Assembly (NCBI RefSeq): GCF_037975245.1
Contig: NC_092580.1
Span: forward strand, 20,818,501 to 20,882,500
Direction: 5' to 3'
Source of the DNA: Apostichopus japonicus
Lineage: Eukaryota; Echinodermata; Holothuroidea; Aspidochirotida; Stichopodidae
Length of the DNA stretch: 64,000 nt
Shown: one piece after another, positions 11,591 to 39,741 of the stretch
Layout of the letters: each line of letters begins with the position of its first letter
Numbering within the stretch: position 1 is the first letter of the stretch
The notes under the pieces: generated by a model
Told to the model about the DNA's origin: nothing
Seen by the model: only the letters and a program-made list of their open reading frames with translations
Database searches by the model: none
Position numbers and translations under genes: made by a program

Positions 11591-14500
11591 TAGCAGGCAA
11601 TGGGTTGGACTCGACTGTTATATACTGCTGCCTAATGCTGCTACCGCATCAGCGATATTGTACGTTCATTCAATGCTTGTTTGGTTAATATCATAGCATA
11701 GATTAAAGGCACAACCTTTTTGACCCCGCAAATGTTCTTGCACTTTTTTTCAACGATTTCTGTCCTCGATTTTAATATTTTCACAGTTATATGATTTCTT
11801 TCCGTGCATTGTTAATTCATTACATATTTTAAGGCTTTAGGGAAGCGAAAGACCTTGGCAGGGGTGGAACAATTTTTTTTTTCTTTTTTTTTTCTTTTTT
11901 GTCTCTGTTGACGTCTGTAATGAAACGATTTTTCCTTTTCGTGCGAGTCATTTTTACCGACTTTAACCAGGCAGGGATTTACGTTTTCAACAACTCGGCA
12001 GGTAGCCTGAGGGAAGTAAACACACCATCTCAAAGAATCGAAAAGTTTGGGAAAACAAGACAGAGGGATCTAGGCAAAAGAGGATTTGGTCTCGCGTCCT
12101 GATAGGATAGCAATAAAAGTATCTTTTCTTCCAATTAAAAATACGAATAAAAACCGTCAAGTTGGTAGTGAGCAAATATATTTCATTGCTTGAGGCGAAA
12201 AGTCTTTTGTAGCAAGGGGCATAATTTTCTTTAATCTTCTCGAGGCGGGGAAATATGAAAGACTTCTCTGAAATTCCGCTTCGGTTGTCGAATGTTATTT
12301 TTATGAGATATTTTTTCACGGTGCATGGCGAAACCAAGTACCGTTTCGAAACGAGACAATTGCTCCGAAACCCGATTCCTCGAGTAAGGGACATTGTGGT
12401 GCCATGAGGAGGTATTCTGTATTGTGCGACACGTCCTGCTATGAACGCATGACTTACTCCAAGTTTAATCGCTTTTGCGATTCCCCTTTGAATTTCAGGA
12501 GGAACTGGGGATTAGCCAGGCATAGCCTGTTTGAATAATTTCCCGTGACAATGAGAGAACTTGTTGAATGCAAACATCAGAAGAATATGGTTTTACTATT
12601 CTTTTCTTTTTCTCCTTTTTCTTTTGATTGGCAAATAATCAAATTCTGAACTGATGACGTATACGCGGAAGGAACTGGTAAAGGGTAAACAATAATCATA
12701 TGAAGTAATAAAGCGGAATATATTTATAAAGAGACAAATATGTGGTTGTGTCACCGAGAAGGGCAAACAGGGAAATTGAACTTTCTACTTCGATGATATG
12801 CATTGAGAAAGTGCAAGATTATAACGGTATACCCGCAACGTCAATGGTACAAAATAACCTTCAAATTGTCACCGTTATATTTGTATAATTGTTCGCTAAC
12901 TTCGACTATAGCGTGTTACACTTCACACGTGATTTTGCTAAAGTACCATCCCTTTAGGGACATGTTCCTTGTATACCTAATGAACTACACATGTGCTCGA
13001 AATATACCGCAGTAAAACCTTAATGGACTATAATCAGACAGGGTAATGCCGAGCGAAATGCACCCCCCCCCCCCCTCTCCCGTATACTCTCCCATATCGT
13101 CGCATGTTCGGCCCGCATCGGCGTGCGCACAAATGTCAAAACGACATTTTCTCGATCGTTCTGGATCGAAATGTAATGAAATAATTAGTCACTATAAACT
13201 TACCGACTACATTTTGTTGGTTCCTCCGTCCATTATATTATACCTTGTACCCATACCCCTTCCCTTCCCCTACCTTGAGCTCTACGGCAAGTTTGCTAGA
13301 GGAATGAATCTTTATGGAATGACCATGGGGGTATCAAAATCAAGGAGTTGATATGGCCCGACTGGGGTCGTCGAAGCAAACTTAGAAGTAAAGACGTCCA
13401 GTGCAGTGGTTCATTCCGTTGTACATTTTAGTACATAAATCAGGGCATTAATTAGGCATGAGCGCAAGTCTGTGCAATTTTTTGTGAAGTTCAAAAGTGA
13501 TACTGGGGGGGGGGGTGAGGTGGTTGATGCATGGGGGTGTACACTTCGAGGTGTAGTAAGTCTTCAACGACTGAGTATTAAAAAAATCCCCGCACTGAAT
13601 CATTTCCCCCTCGACGGATGAGGATGACCCGAGGTGTTTGCAATATCTCTGCATAGTTGTGTATCTTAGTTCCTCGTGCATTATACGCGAGTTTGCTCAG
13701 GCTGAACCATAATCACGAAACAGCAGCGGAGAGTGTTTCTAGGTACCGTAACTTGAATCTTACATAAACAATAACATCATAATTTACTTAAGTTAAAATC
13801 CATTATAGTATTTTAGTACTAATTTTTTTATAAATTTCCCCTTCTTTTCACAGAATGTATATGTAAAAAGCATAGTCATATCCTCGTTAATGGGAATTTT
13901 TTTTTTGCGAGATCATTTTCAGATTAACTTATTCAACTTTTGTTGAGGAAGTTATTATGATTTTTCCGAACAACATATTTCCTTCAAAAAAAACCCCCAA
14001 ATGTTCACCTATATTATGAAAAAATACCAGTTCAACTTTAGCCCATTTAAAGAAAATTATCATCAGTTTATAATACAGAAGCTGCCAAATTGCATGGTTA
14101 CAATTTCTTTTTGTCAAGGTACTTCTTCCGACATCGACTTCCAGTCGGCACATAGTAATTTCAGTGATTTTCCTTTTTTCTTTTCTGTATGTTGACGACC
14201 GTAAATAAACAGGTGCTAATACATTAACATGTGAACCAGTTGTGCGAATTCATGATAGAAAATTTAAACGTTGAATGGGGAATTCACTCATTTACCGAAA
14301 CCTTTAGCCTTTTTCTGTCCTATGGATATAAAGCAATTAGACACATAAACGATTTTTAGAAAAGGCATCAAGAGGTTGTGTTTTCATGTTTGTTTGTTAT
14401 TATGGTGTGGCTGTGGGTTTAAATTTCGTTACAGTTTCACAAGTAAATTTCTCTTGTATATATATGACTAGAAGTTCGTTTTGTCCACAAGCCATGAAAT

Positions 14501-14993
14501 AACCTGGTATTTTATTTCGGGTCGTTTGTATGATTGCCATTTAAACACGGTCAAGTCTGAATGGGGTAAGGGGTGGGGTGGGTGGGTGCTGAAAACTGAA
14601 ATCATCAAAAGTCATGAAAATTCTAGCAAACCTAAATAAAATGCTAACATACAACTGTAGAATATTTACTTTCCCACGTACCTATTACCCAGCGTTAAAA
14701 TATCATCACATTTCGGGATGGAAATGCATGGATGAAAATGTTTGTGTGGAGACGTGAATTATTTATCGTGCAGAGATGTTAAACTATTTACCGTAATGTA
14801 AGTCTCAGCAATATTCACAAAGATATATTGATAGGTGTTCACGATCGTCAGTTTTCGAAACAATAAATAAATTAATTAGTTACTACATGATCGAAATGCG
14901 AGAAATTGATCCATTTGTTAAAATTTTGTTAAGATATTAAATGATCAATTCATCATTTTGATAGAAGTTATACTGACCATATTTACATAAAGG

Positions 14994-15110
14994 CAGTGAC
15001 GTGTACACTGGGGATTTCAAAGGTAACGAGGTGGAGGGGGGACGGGGGGGGTTGGTTATGGACACGAACCTCTATGGAACCCTCCCCCTCCCCCAACTTT
15101 TGATGGCAAG
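14994..15110. mobile_element. fragment of the CAGTGACGTG MITE family
   Basis: Starts CAGTGACGTGTACACTGGGG, equal to the inverted right end of the 39742 element, then a G-run and acgaacctctatgg, which resembles catgaacctttatgg in the 59.3-kb copy. No opposite end was found. Confidence 0.4.
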
Positions 15111-18100
15111 TAAACGTTTCCTAACTTCCCATTGACCGAACTGCAATATACTGCAATATCTTGCAGTTCAAAACAAAAATTTCAGTTTTTTCTTCTCAAT
15201 TTAAAGTGCTTCCTAGCATTTCCGCCTTCACCTTGTGACATTCGCGTAATTTAATATGATTTAATTATGACGTAATTTAATATGATTCGACTGTACGAAT
15301 CAGGCAACTCTCTGGTCAGTCAAATCAGAGAATTGTCAGCCAAGCCTCCCTGGTCAAGTGAAGTGAAAAACAGAAAACAAAGAGAGAGAGCAGAAGAAAA
15401 ACATCAGCCCAGTAAGACGTGTAAAGATAATGCATCATGAATTATATGGCAAGTCTAAATGACCACTAGGATTGGTACACTATATACGCGTGATTCAAAG
15501 ATCCAGTATGAGCGTTTTCACTCATTTGATATACGTTTGCCAATGCGCGCAAAAAGAAAAAATAAGAACGCCGTTCTCAAAAGTCTGAGACTAATCCAAG
15601 TATATAGATCATGCATGTTTCCGTGTACCGTTCTTACGACGGTGTCAACCTGAGATATATAGTTACGTAATGAAGGCTATTTATATTGTAATTACGGCCA
15701 AAATAACGCGACAATGATCTGTAGCTTCAAACTTGGTAACGTTATTCCATTTATCACGATGCTGATGTTTGAGGGCGCTTTGACTACTTGTCTCATGAAT
15801 GAAAACGCTGTACAGTTATACGGCTCCCATCGACGTAATACATAAGTCTGGACCACTTGGACCATCATGGAGACGCACAAGAAACGCACCGACAAGAAGG
15901 GTCATGTGACCCGCTCACCGAAAGCACTTAACTCTTGTAGTACTCATTGTACATTTATTATATTAACAACTAATGCAATTTCCAATTCCAATGTTGTTAT
16001 TTTCTTTCAAACAATCGAAACTGCATGTGGAACGTAGGTAACATATATCATATGTCCGTACACAATGGATGTATAGAGGTAAGCAGCAGACGACAGGATT
16101 CGCTGTTCCTTAGAAACACAAATCTCTTTGCCGTATCTGCGCGCACGTATAACAACAATATGAGTGACCGCCATACGCAATCTATAAAAAGGCTGACTGT
16201 AGTTGTTCAAATAGTATTGCCGGAGTCTGTGCAGATCAAGCCTTTTCTGACACAAAGAAATTAAATCTCAACATCATTATCATCCAAACCTAAGCAATTA
16301 GTCCCAACTTTGCCGTAATATTGATGTTCTGTTATCTACACACAGTCTATCCAGGTAGTAGTTGTTATGCCTATGGAGCAATTCCCTGGTCTATCACGGT
16401 CGAACTTACAAAGAGTTAAATTTGTAAGTAGTACCGGGGGAGCACGTCAGTCAGATAACTGTCCATGGTTTGTACATTTATGGCCAGCCAAATGCGCAAT
16501 ATTCCAGGAGTTTCGGTCGAAAAAGCACGATTATCGACCGATAGACCTGAAATATGTACAGATATCCAAGATTTTCAACGATAAACCTGGATTATCGGTT
16601 GAAAAATCTGGATTGATTTTCGATCGATATTCCAAGTGTTTTCAAAATCTATGTTTGTCGGTAAAAACCTGCAGGATTATCAAGTCAATAAGTCAAGATA
16701 TTTTCAGGAAAACCCTGATTTATGTATTTATCGACCTGTTGGATTGCAAAATAGGCGCACGGATACACGTGCCTTCCGATTAGGTCTCTATTAATTTGAC
16801 TCGACGTTGTACTACAATTATCGGTCAAATAAATGAGAGAGTGAAACAGAAACCACATAGTGTCAAGTATCAGTGCAAGCTTTCAATAGCGGCTAACGTG
16901 TGTAAAATGCAAAGTGCATTTATTGAGTAGCCGTATACCACGCTCCTAAAGTTCCTTCCCTCAGTTGGACACATCGAGCAATCGAGGCGACTTTGGTGAA
17001 TTGTTAGGACGCGTTACCACCAAGTGACTCTTTAACCTTCACTCTAGTAACCCGGTCCACTCTCACCACTCCCAACCCATCCCCTGCCCACATAAACATC
17101 TCTCACTGTTTCAACTGCATTTCTGAATTTTGTCTATAAGCCTCGGTAAGTCTATTAATCAGAATGCAGAATGATTTTGGACAGCTTCCTCGTTGATCGG
17201 CTCTTCACCTCACCACCACGCAATCACATACCCAACTACACAATTTTCCATCATAGGCCTTACTGGTGGTTGTCTGTAGTTGTATAATCTTGTAATCAGA
17301 AATCATTCAATTGGTATATGTTTCCAAAATGTAGCACAATAGAACAAAGTAAGTTACCATTAATTAAAAAAAAAAAAACATTGAGTGATTATTGATAGAC
17401 GTTTTGCTACACCCAAACAACATCGTTATTATATCAGAATGACGTCATCAAAACCTTTTTTAAGGGGGGAGGGGTGGGGTTGGTGGCATCCGAGTGCTCA
17501 CACCACTGATTTATATCACTGCGCATCCAAGCAATCTATAACCCGCGTAGCGTTCTTTACTTTCCTTCTGTCTTCCAGATGGTACTAAAGCACACGGAGA
17601 AACACACATTAGCAAAGCTGTCAGCACTGCTACTGCTGGTCAAATGACGTATTACAAACTTCGGGTTCATCGACGGTGACCGACAAAGTGAACACTAATA
17701 ACTAAATCTAACTGACACGGCACCGATGTTCGTAGGTATTGTACCACTTCAATTAGAATGATAATGGACCAAACCTGTTTAGGCCTATAACGGACAGTAC
17801 GGTTTCAATTTTAGTAAACTTGCTTACATTTCACAGTGTATGATTCCTGACCACGCTTGTAGTTCCCCTTGTAGATTTCGTTATTAAGTTCACATACTAC
17901 AGCAGAACATTGTCTATTTTGTGCAATTAAATGCTTGAGGCTTAAGTGACTGCCGTATTCATACGCCGACGCAGTAAAGTGCGGAGTAGTCCATATGATG
18001 AATAAGCATCATGAAATTTCACATTAAAGCCATAGCTTGTAACGTAATCGGTTACTAAGCAACGTATGGTTCAATGCACACATCCTTTTCAGAGTTTTAA

Positions 18101-20052
18101 TATTACACATAACCTACATTTCTCTCCATTTCAGGCAGCAGCAACATATACACTTATGGATACTGGCAGTTTTCGGTTCCATTGAATTCCCAAAGTTCGC
18201 TACACCAGTTTGTCCTTTTATGCGTATCGATTACACTTTGAACATTGTCAACAACTTCATTCGCACAGCTTTTTGAACTCCTCAGATGAACTTTAGTGTT
18301 CGGAGTGGCGTGCGTCACATTAAAGGACAGTTCGTGTTTTATCATTGACGACCCATGTACCGAATCCAAATTTAGTTTGATAGCCTACCACGTACGGCAT
18401 GCCGGAGCCAATCTTAGCCTATACCGTACAAAATTGATGAACTGTTTAGTCTTACTATATGCTACTTATATTTAAAATATTAGTAAACGTCACATCGCAA
18501 TAAAGACCCGGGTAAAAAGCACTTTACTGTACGGTAAAGTACGTTCATTCAACCATGTGCTTTATTCAAACTGCAATGCCTCTTTAACAAATTCTCCCTG
18601 TTTCTCTTTTAGTCTCTCTCTCTCTCTCTGCCTCTGTCTTTCCCTATTTCTTCCTTTCTATCCTGACTCTCATTTTCATCAACATCTCTGTCCTCTTAGC
18701 GATTGAGGGAATTCGGGAAAGCTGTTCGTTCTGCTTCGCTTAATTTTGCCTAGGTCTGTTTTCCATGCATGACGTTGTGCACCTTCTCTCTCTCTCTGTA
18801 CCAGCAAGAGGAGGGAGAGAGAAAGGTGAAAAATCGATGAGAGAGAGAAAAAGTCAATATGGCGACCTGAGCCATGCCGCATTCATTAGTTTTTATTCCT
18901 TCACGCTTGAGATGAAGCGATATTTGCCTCATTCGCGGCGTTTTCACGCCTTTTTAATCCAAGCCAGGTGGGTTTTGTTCAACGTTCCGCCACAGTTCAT
19001 TCAACCAAGTAAAACAAAAACATTTTATAAAAGACTTAGAATCTAAGAAAGACCAGAGAATCCATTGACCGGAAAAAGTCGCTCTAGGCTCTTACTTTTT
19101 TCCCTTCGCTTTTAATTCCTTAGAATATTCTCAGTCTCCTTTTTTCTTTAGTTTCTCCTTCTCTTTCTCTTTTTTTTTATTTTTTTTTATTCTCCGTCAT
19201 CTTTCTTCTTCTCTTTTTTTTCTTCTCTCTTTCGAGTTGCTTCTGGGCCAAAGCGGAGATTTTCTTTTACCCTCGACAAGAAACTCGTTGAAGTAAAATT
19301 AAACGAGGAGAGTTAAGTCACACGCAATCTGTGGGATTTGAAGCTAACTTGTTAGTTTGAATCATTCATTCGTAAACCGTCAACTTCGGCGATCACCTGC
19401 TCAACAGCTCGCTTAAAAAAAAACCGATATGATACTTAGAATCATCAAGCGATGATAGTGTCAAGGTACTTTAGCTGAATTTTATTCTGTCTAACTCTCT
19501 CTCTCAATATATCTATATGTCTTTATCTATCACTTTTTCTCCTTTTTTTCTATCTTTCTCACTCACGCTTTATCTTGAACGAAGATAAATGTATGTCAAT
19601 ACCAGGTTTGACAATTGTATGTCAACTTCTCGCTTGAGATACCTGCAATGTGTTTCTGTTCCTTCTTAAAATTCTTCAGAACTAGCGGTCTTAATCTGCA
19701 TGGCGAATATTATCACAAGATACGATCACTTTGAATTTTTTTAAACTAGACGAAACATCCCTCACACTTCAACAATTTTTGTCAGCCCGAGTGAAGATCG
19801 ACGGTTGTCTTTCTTTTTTTTTATCTTTCTACTTGTTCTTAATCAAGCAAAATCTGTCGCTAATGAATAATAAAAACGATATAGGGGGAACAGGTTTAGA
19901 TGTATGTATACAGTCAAAAATCGTATGCATATTTAATGAAAAGAAGACGAGAGATCAAAACTTGAGTGCAAATAACATTACCTACATTTGAAGTCGACGT
20001 GTAGTAAGTATAGGCTATACAAAGCTTTGTGATATAGCTTTTAGCTATAGAC

Positions 20053-20257
<205 letters not shown>

Positions 20258-23200
20258 TATATTTAGTTTCGAATGCTTTTTGAGTTAAAACTGAAAGTAA
20301 GATGAAGAAAATATGTGGTCCATTTAAATTTCACTTGCTGATTGCTGCGTGCGAGTCAAGACAGTCTTAGTAAGTCAGTCAATTAACCACCATGACATTT
20401 GCCATTGAAAGAAACCACGTCCATTAAAACCAGGACAAATGAATATTCAGTAGTATATAGGTAAAACTCAAGCACGCAAGCATGTATGTATAGGCCTGGC
20501 GGACTTTTCAAAACCTCCTCGGCGACAAATTCTGAAAATTAGGAAGATGGCAAGACCCCAAAATGATCCTCCCAAGTGGCTGTTATCTCCCTCCCTATAT
20601 GAATTGTTCTTTCTTTCTGTATATATCATGGTCACATGACGTCATTTACAGAGGGAGAGAATACCCTCTTGAGAACAGCGACAAGTTCCCAGCGCGTATA
20701 ATATCGGAATTTCTCAAAAGCATTAGCAGAATACTTAGTCAATCCAAATGCGTGCCAAATGCTCTTTGGGGTGAAATTTCGTCACGGTTATTTGGAGTAA
20801 TTCTACAGATCAGTTCGAAAGCTCAGACATTTGCTGTTAAAGCGACTAATCTCTTCATGTTCATCTCCTGTCAGTGTCGAAGATGCTCGTGAGATATGTA
20901 AATAAGTAATGAAAGATTGACCAATCGGAGCGGTAGTAACACGAAGCTTGTTTATAGGGTGAGGTCAATTGATATCGTGACGTGCTTTGTGAGAGGATTT
21001 TTTTTTCTTCTTTTAAACCGACGCCGTCGTATCGTGTGCTTGTTTTACGATGCTGCGTGGTCAAATGAATATATTGTTCTCTAGAATTAAAGAAAAGAAA
21101 AGGCAAGACAAGACAAGAGGTGGGGGGGGGGCAGTAAAAAAAGACTGACCATTCTTTACCGAGCAAGAAATAATCAATAAATAAATAAAATAAATTGCAG
21201 TAAAAGAAGAGCATCGCGATGCAAAGAAATTTCTCCTCCGGAAACTTCGTGTTACCTATATAATGATTTATCGCCATTAGATATATTATGAGAAACGCAA
21301 ATAAATCAAAATTGTACGGCAAGCTGCAAAGGATCGATCCAACATCAACAACAAAACAAAACAAAAATCATAACAAACCTCAGAAACGAAAAAATGAAAG
21401 AAACTTAGAAAGAAAAACCGAATGAAGGGAAGTAAAAGAAATGAAATGTACTCCCAAAAGAAAAATTGAAATCAAATGGAGGAAAGTTACAGACGAAAAA
21501 ATATATTTCAGATATGGCGCTATTCAGCATCCGTATAATGGAGACAACAAAAACCGCTTATTACGGATATCCGGTTACGTGCACTGTGGATGATATCTCA
21601 ATATTTAAGTTGATTCTTTAATGATATCACACAGAATTCATTTAATGAAGAGATTTGTGGTATTTAAACTTTAGCTCAATGTATAGCCCGGCTGTTTAAA
21701 TTGATTTCGATGAAAGTCCATGACTATTTACCGTAGCTTATAAGTTGCTGTTTTTCTTTTTAATAAGTATTTCAATTTTTGCTTTTTGTTTGTTACTAAT
21801 ATACTCAGTGTTACGCAAAATCGTCTGGACTAGCAAAATAAAGGTTGAGAGACTGATGAAGTTTATTGTTCATATGGTACCGCAAATCTAGAATGAAGAA
21901 TAAGCCACTTTTTACAATACGTTTTACACGGCTCTTGAAAGCCGGGCGCAGAAAGCTTTCTCGTTGAACCCATCCAAAGAATGGAACTCAATTAGACTGC
22001 ATGGCAGCTGTAGCTCAACCCCCACCCCGCTCCTCCCTCACTCATCCATCCCACTGAGAGATACAACTCTGAAAATGAAACATAGTTCAAAGTTCATGAA
22101 CTGCTTACGTTTTGTAACTGTGACATTGTATTGCCTTGTGTGATCCTTTATAAAATTTCTAAACTTTCAACAAAGAAACATCTTACGCCGATTGAAATCT
22201 CGTGTAGACAATAAGGCAGACTAAATCCCCATCAATTGAAATATAGCACTCAGTTACATGATAATGTATGTCTGAAGATACACCTGTTAAGCAAAGTCAC
22301 CCGTTCCCGTTAACCCTCCCCCCCCCCTCACCCGCACGCGAATTTTTCCCCAAACAGGTTTGTAATTACGGAGTTTATAGCCAATCAGATTGCTCGTGAC
22401 GTCAGCATCAATAATGACCATCACTTGGAAGTTCGAAGACATACACTGTGTTACACACGGGTTTTCCCTTCAAAACGCCTTAACTTTACTTTTAATGATT
22501 GGATCACATGTTGATCTTACTTTTGATACATACGCTACATTCTATTCGGTTCGTTTTTACGTAATCCAAGATTCGTGAGTCGTTCTATTGAAATCGGAAT
22601 TCGTTTCGTGGAATGGGTAGGCCTACACTAAAATCAACTTCATGGCGCGAGTTCACGAGTCTTGAATGAATATACGCAAAACAGTGCAGTGTGCAGTATG
22701 ATACATTTCCGTCACTGCTCTGTGTACATAGTTATAATACATATAGGCCTACAGCGCATGTGTAATGCACCCTGTACGAAACTTTCACTGTGCGATGTTA
22801 TCGATTAATGACTTCACAGAAAACTTAGATCACAGTAGATCATTCAAAACTAGTGTGCTATATCTAACCCAATTCCAAACATATCTATATATATTTACGA
22901 AAAGCTTCGGGTAAATTTGAACGGGTGTATCTATATCTTCGTTGCAACGAATGGATGCAGACATTTGGTAACCTCGAAGTGAAGGTTTCTATGGTGATGA
23001 CGTAACTTTTCCGACCAATCATGAGCGACTATTTACACACAATAGCAAACCTGTTGGGGGAGGGGATCTCCCCCTCTCACCCCTTCCTGCCCGCTCGTTC
23101 CTTATTCCATATTTCCTGATGATTGGGTGCCTGCTGACACGACTGTACGGATAAAATGGCAAGTTCATGCTTAAATTTATATTTGTAGATAATAATTCTG

Positions 23201-23547
23201 AAGGACCAAATTTTTTTAGTTATATCTCTATTCCAATCGAGAGCATGATGATTAGTGGAAGGGAATCATTGACGAACGTCAATATCCATTACAAAGCTTT
23301 CCACTCGAGATTTCATTTATATTCTTGAGGTATATATATCACGATGGAATATCATTTCTAATAGTTTGATGATCCCCCACCTGCGAATTGGAAGACGGTA
23401 TCGTGCCTCCTTAGTCTTACCAAGGTAATATTATTATTGATTCAAAAGAATAAAGGAAGCTGTGGGTTTAATTAGCATTAAACTCATTACCCTTCCAAAC
23501 AACCAGGCAGGTGTATTTATCATCTATAGTGAGGGACAAAATAGGAG

Positions 23548-23567
23548 TATATATATATATATATAGG

Positions 23568-23602
<35 letters not shown>
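23548..23602. repeat. (TA)n microsatellite
   Basis: Two TA blocks separated by ggc. Confidence 0.9.
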
Positions 23603-23603
<1 letters not shown>

Positions 23604-25683
23604 GTTGATTGGTCTTTCAGGTATAGTTATGCGTACGCGTCGGATACAACCACAATAACCGGGTCAAATCTCCGAGTCATGGTCAAGTGCTACATAGGAC
23701 GTAATGTCAGAATGGTTGAACCGTTAACTGAACTTATATTTGAGATATAGGCTAGGTGCAATAAATCGTATAAATAATTAAGTTGCTTGTCACGATATTG
23801 CTACAGCGTCGAAGATATCGTGGAAGTATGCACGGCTGGACAAAACAACTTAGGTATTTGGTCACCAAAGCTCTTGGAAGACCGCCATAAAACAATACTA
23901 TACCCTGGGACTGTTTTCTAAGTTTGCCTGCATGATACCCGGCCATTATCCAAAATACTTGTGCAATGTCCGTACAAAAAATATTTGTAAATGGAAGTTA
24001 AAATGAAAGTTCCAAGAACCACGGTTTGAACTTTACAAAGTACTGTTTCGTTGAAAGGGGAAACATTGTGTTCATTTGACTACATATATAGCCGTGGCGC
24101 GAAGCATTTGTTTTACATTGAGCCGTAGGAAATACTTAAAAAAACGCCCTCAGTTTACAGGTTATTTGTTGAATACATGTATACGATACAGTACAGATAT
24201 ACAACTGAAATTCTTGACATTTGCGTTTAAGTATATATCTGAATTCCCATTGTGTTGTGATGTGATTAATAACCATAAAACATAGGCCTCAAATTGTAGC
24301 AGTACGCCACCATTCAAACGGGGCGGTAATTGATTAAAATTCAGAAACCCTCAGAAATTTGTTTCCTATATAAAGGTTAATGAGCAAGTCATTAGTGATT
24401 CCATTCGGTTTTCAGTATTTCGTTTTTGAAAATTATACATAAAAAAAATCATTTATTATTTGAAATGGAACTTTTAATAGTCATTGGTAAGGGATTTTAA
24501 GTATCGAATAGCATAACTTGTTGTATCAAAATCAACTCAATACCTGCTTAAGTAAAAGGGGTAACGAAGTTTGCAATCTTACATCGCCTTGAGCCAAAGT
24601 GATTACTTAAAGCACGCCACCATTTTACATCAGTTTAGGTTACCTGTTTCAGCATAAACTTACAGTTCACCTGTGGCACGCCGTATAACTCATGGCCCTA
24701 TCATGTGCATCTTAAGAATTGTAGAATTCGTAATGTTGTGATTGATTACCATAAAATAGGCCTCCACATTTTCAGCGTCGTATTAAGGGCATTCCTGTGA
24801 AGTTATTATTTAAGTAATTCATACAACTGTCACCTTTACAACTGTTACTGAATAATATTTCCGTTAATCAATATAAACTTATTGTTCCTTTTTTCCTTTC
24901 TTTCTTTTCTTTCTCAAAGCATGAAGACATTTTACAGAAATTAAGCAGAGTTGTCAGTTCTTTGAATATTAAATATAAGATATGGCAGCGGGAAGATGAA
25001 AACAGAGAGATAGCGATCAGAGAAAGTATAACAAGGAATGAAGTATATCTTGAAATATTCTTCCGTCAAACCAACTGCGATAAAATAAGGTGTTATAAGA
25101 AGATTATGGTGATAGAATCGGAGATTGTTGAATCAACAAGAAGTTTCCAAGACAATACATAGCGATCTTCACGACACCAGCTGCCGGTAGATTTCCTGTT
25201 GGTTGAGCACGAGTCCACGCGTGCAAAGTGTTCACACCCATCACTCATTTGTCAAGGTTTACTGGTTTGTCTGCATAATCAAAGTACTTGCTGGAGGCTT
25301 CGGAACTTAGACTACAAAACTGATTTAAAAGTAGGGCAGCAGGGAAAGAAAAAATATACTGCCACGGAATACAGGAGATAAAAACAACATTTATTAGCGG
25401 AGATCAGACACTGTGGCAGGCTGTCGTAGAGAAATGTTTTCTCATGAATATGTTTTTTGTTGTTTGGAGAAGTGACCGCAGGGCAGTGCCAATTTGTTTT
25501 TATTTTGTTTCTTCTAGATAATTATCTTGTTTAGTTCTGGTATTGTGATGTTGACCGATGAATCACGCTTTTCTGGAAGGGAGTCTCACTGTAGGCTACT
25601 CATGTCTATTTATAAATGTATTTACGAGAAGATAACATGTTGTTTGGAAGAGCGAACACAGATGAAATGGATTTTTTTTTTAT

Positions 25684-25753
25684 TATTTATTTATTCCTTC
25701 ATTAATCCATTCATTCATCCATTCGGTCGTTCGTTCGTTCGTTCGTTCGTTCG
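25684..25753. repeat. (ATTT/ATTC)n and (CGTT)n microsatellites
   Basis: Tetranucleotide repeats tattta and ccattcatt drift into a perfect run of six or more cgtt units at about 25730-25753. Confidence 0.85.
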
Positions 25754-27256
25754 TATTTTGATATGAATATTCCTGATTTATTGTCATTGTTTTTATATAA
25801 TCATCGTGATTGATATTGATTTTTTTGCCTTCTTTGACCGAATAAATTCTCAATGAATCAACAGTTGGTTGCAACAATTGTCATATATGACGAACTGCAT
25901 TACGGTAAAACTGTCACTTAAAATGGCCCAAGTGATTACCGCATATGAACTCATTCTCAGAGTTAATAACATCACTATAAACAGCTTTGTGGGTCAGAAC
26001 TGGTGACTATAACCAAACATACAAGCATGATTATTCAGAATAATTTTCAATAAGCAAAGACACCGCCCTCTGCTTCCCCTCTCCTGTTCCCTTTCTCCTG
26101 AAATCGATAGACCCTTTCATTCTGCACTGAGCAGGACTACCCTCAGTAAAGATGAGAATAATAATAATAATAATAAAAAAAGAAGAATTCATCTCCTGAA
26201 AACTACTTAGTTTATTTCCAAAGCGCCTTTCGGTATTTATGATCAGGCATTTGAAGCTTTGCATATTACTGTACTGCGAATTAGGCTATGTCACACTTAC
26301 ATCAATTGGATAACGTAAACAATAACTTACACTCTTTGCAAGTCAGAAGTCACAGCAAATTGTCAGTCGAGTTGACAATACCCTATTTAAAAGTTGGTGT
26401 TTCCTACTTTTCAGTGAAAATCTGATTTTTATTTAAGAGTATAAATATGCTTTAAGCCTCTGTCGAAGTCCAAATGCATCGCATTCAGTTGTGTCCATCC
26501 ACCGTTGCCCGATTTTCTACAACTTCTAAAATTTAGAGGGCGTTTGTCTATAACATTTGCATAGATAATTAACATGTGTATAATTGTAACAAATAGTCCC
26601 TTTCCTCCCAATGCTTGCACAGCGGTAGTCGAGACGATAATGTCGATTATCCCCGATATCCTACGATCGAGAAGTATGTTATGTTGTTGCAAACTCTTTT
26701 GCAAACCGTTTGGTCACGGTTAGGATAGTATCAGGAATCAGTTAAACTGTATGTTAGGGTGTGTAGATATCCAATAGTATGAGGTGTAGTGTATCTACAT
26801 GGTTCATCTTACATGTACAATTTAGTATTGTATAATTTATTATTATTTTAATTGTGTACATACAGAAGCTGTATAGGGACTATAGATACGGTACGTTTGG
26901 TATTGTCGTTAAACATATCTACGCGACCTTTGATTCTTGCGTTGCCTATAACATTCAATGATTGTACATGCACGGAGTGTGTCATAACTATACATATATA
27001 AATAAATATATAGAAATATGTAAATATCAGATAAATATCTACCAAACATTATGAGTCATTTCGACGTCTAAAATACATAACTTTTCACAGACCGAGCTGC
27101 GTCCAAAGTTCATCTCGTCAAGAGATAAGAGGCGAAAGTATCAGTGGTTTGTTATACACACGTTGGTTAGATCATGATTGATATAGTGCGTTAAGTCGCA
27201 TGTACAATATTATTCAGAGTGAGTAGGCCTTTACCCATATTATAGCCGTTGCCAAG

Positions 27257-39715
<12,459 letters not shown>

Positions 39716-39741
39716 CCAATCAGAAGTCACCTTTTCATAAC

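Noticed and set aside
11987-12394. 135-codon ORF on the - strand
   Set aside because: No domain, no coding-like composition or conserved motif, and no splice partners. It looks like a chance open frame in AT-rich DNA.
16367-16783. 138-codon ORF on the + strand
   Set aside because: The region contains diverged repeats around gattatcg...cctg words; the open frame probably reflects that sequence and has no protein motif.
20861-21364. 167-codon ORF on the - strand with hydrophobic N-terminal half
   Set aside because: The Phe/Leu/Tyr bias follows from A/T-rich, A-run sequence. It has no recognisable family and no supporting signals.
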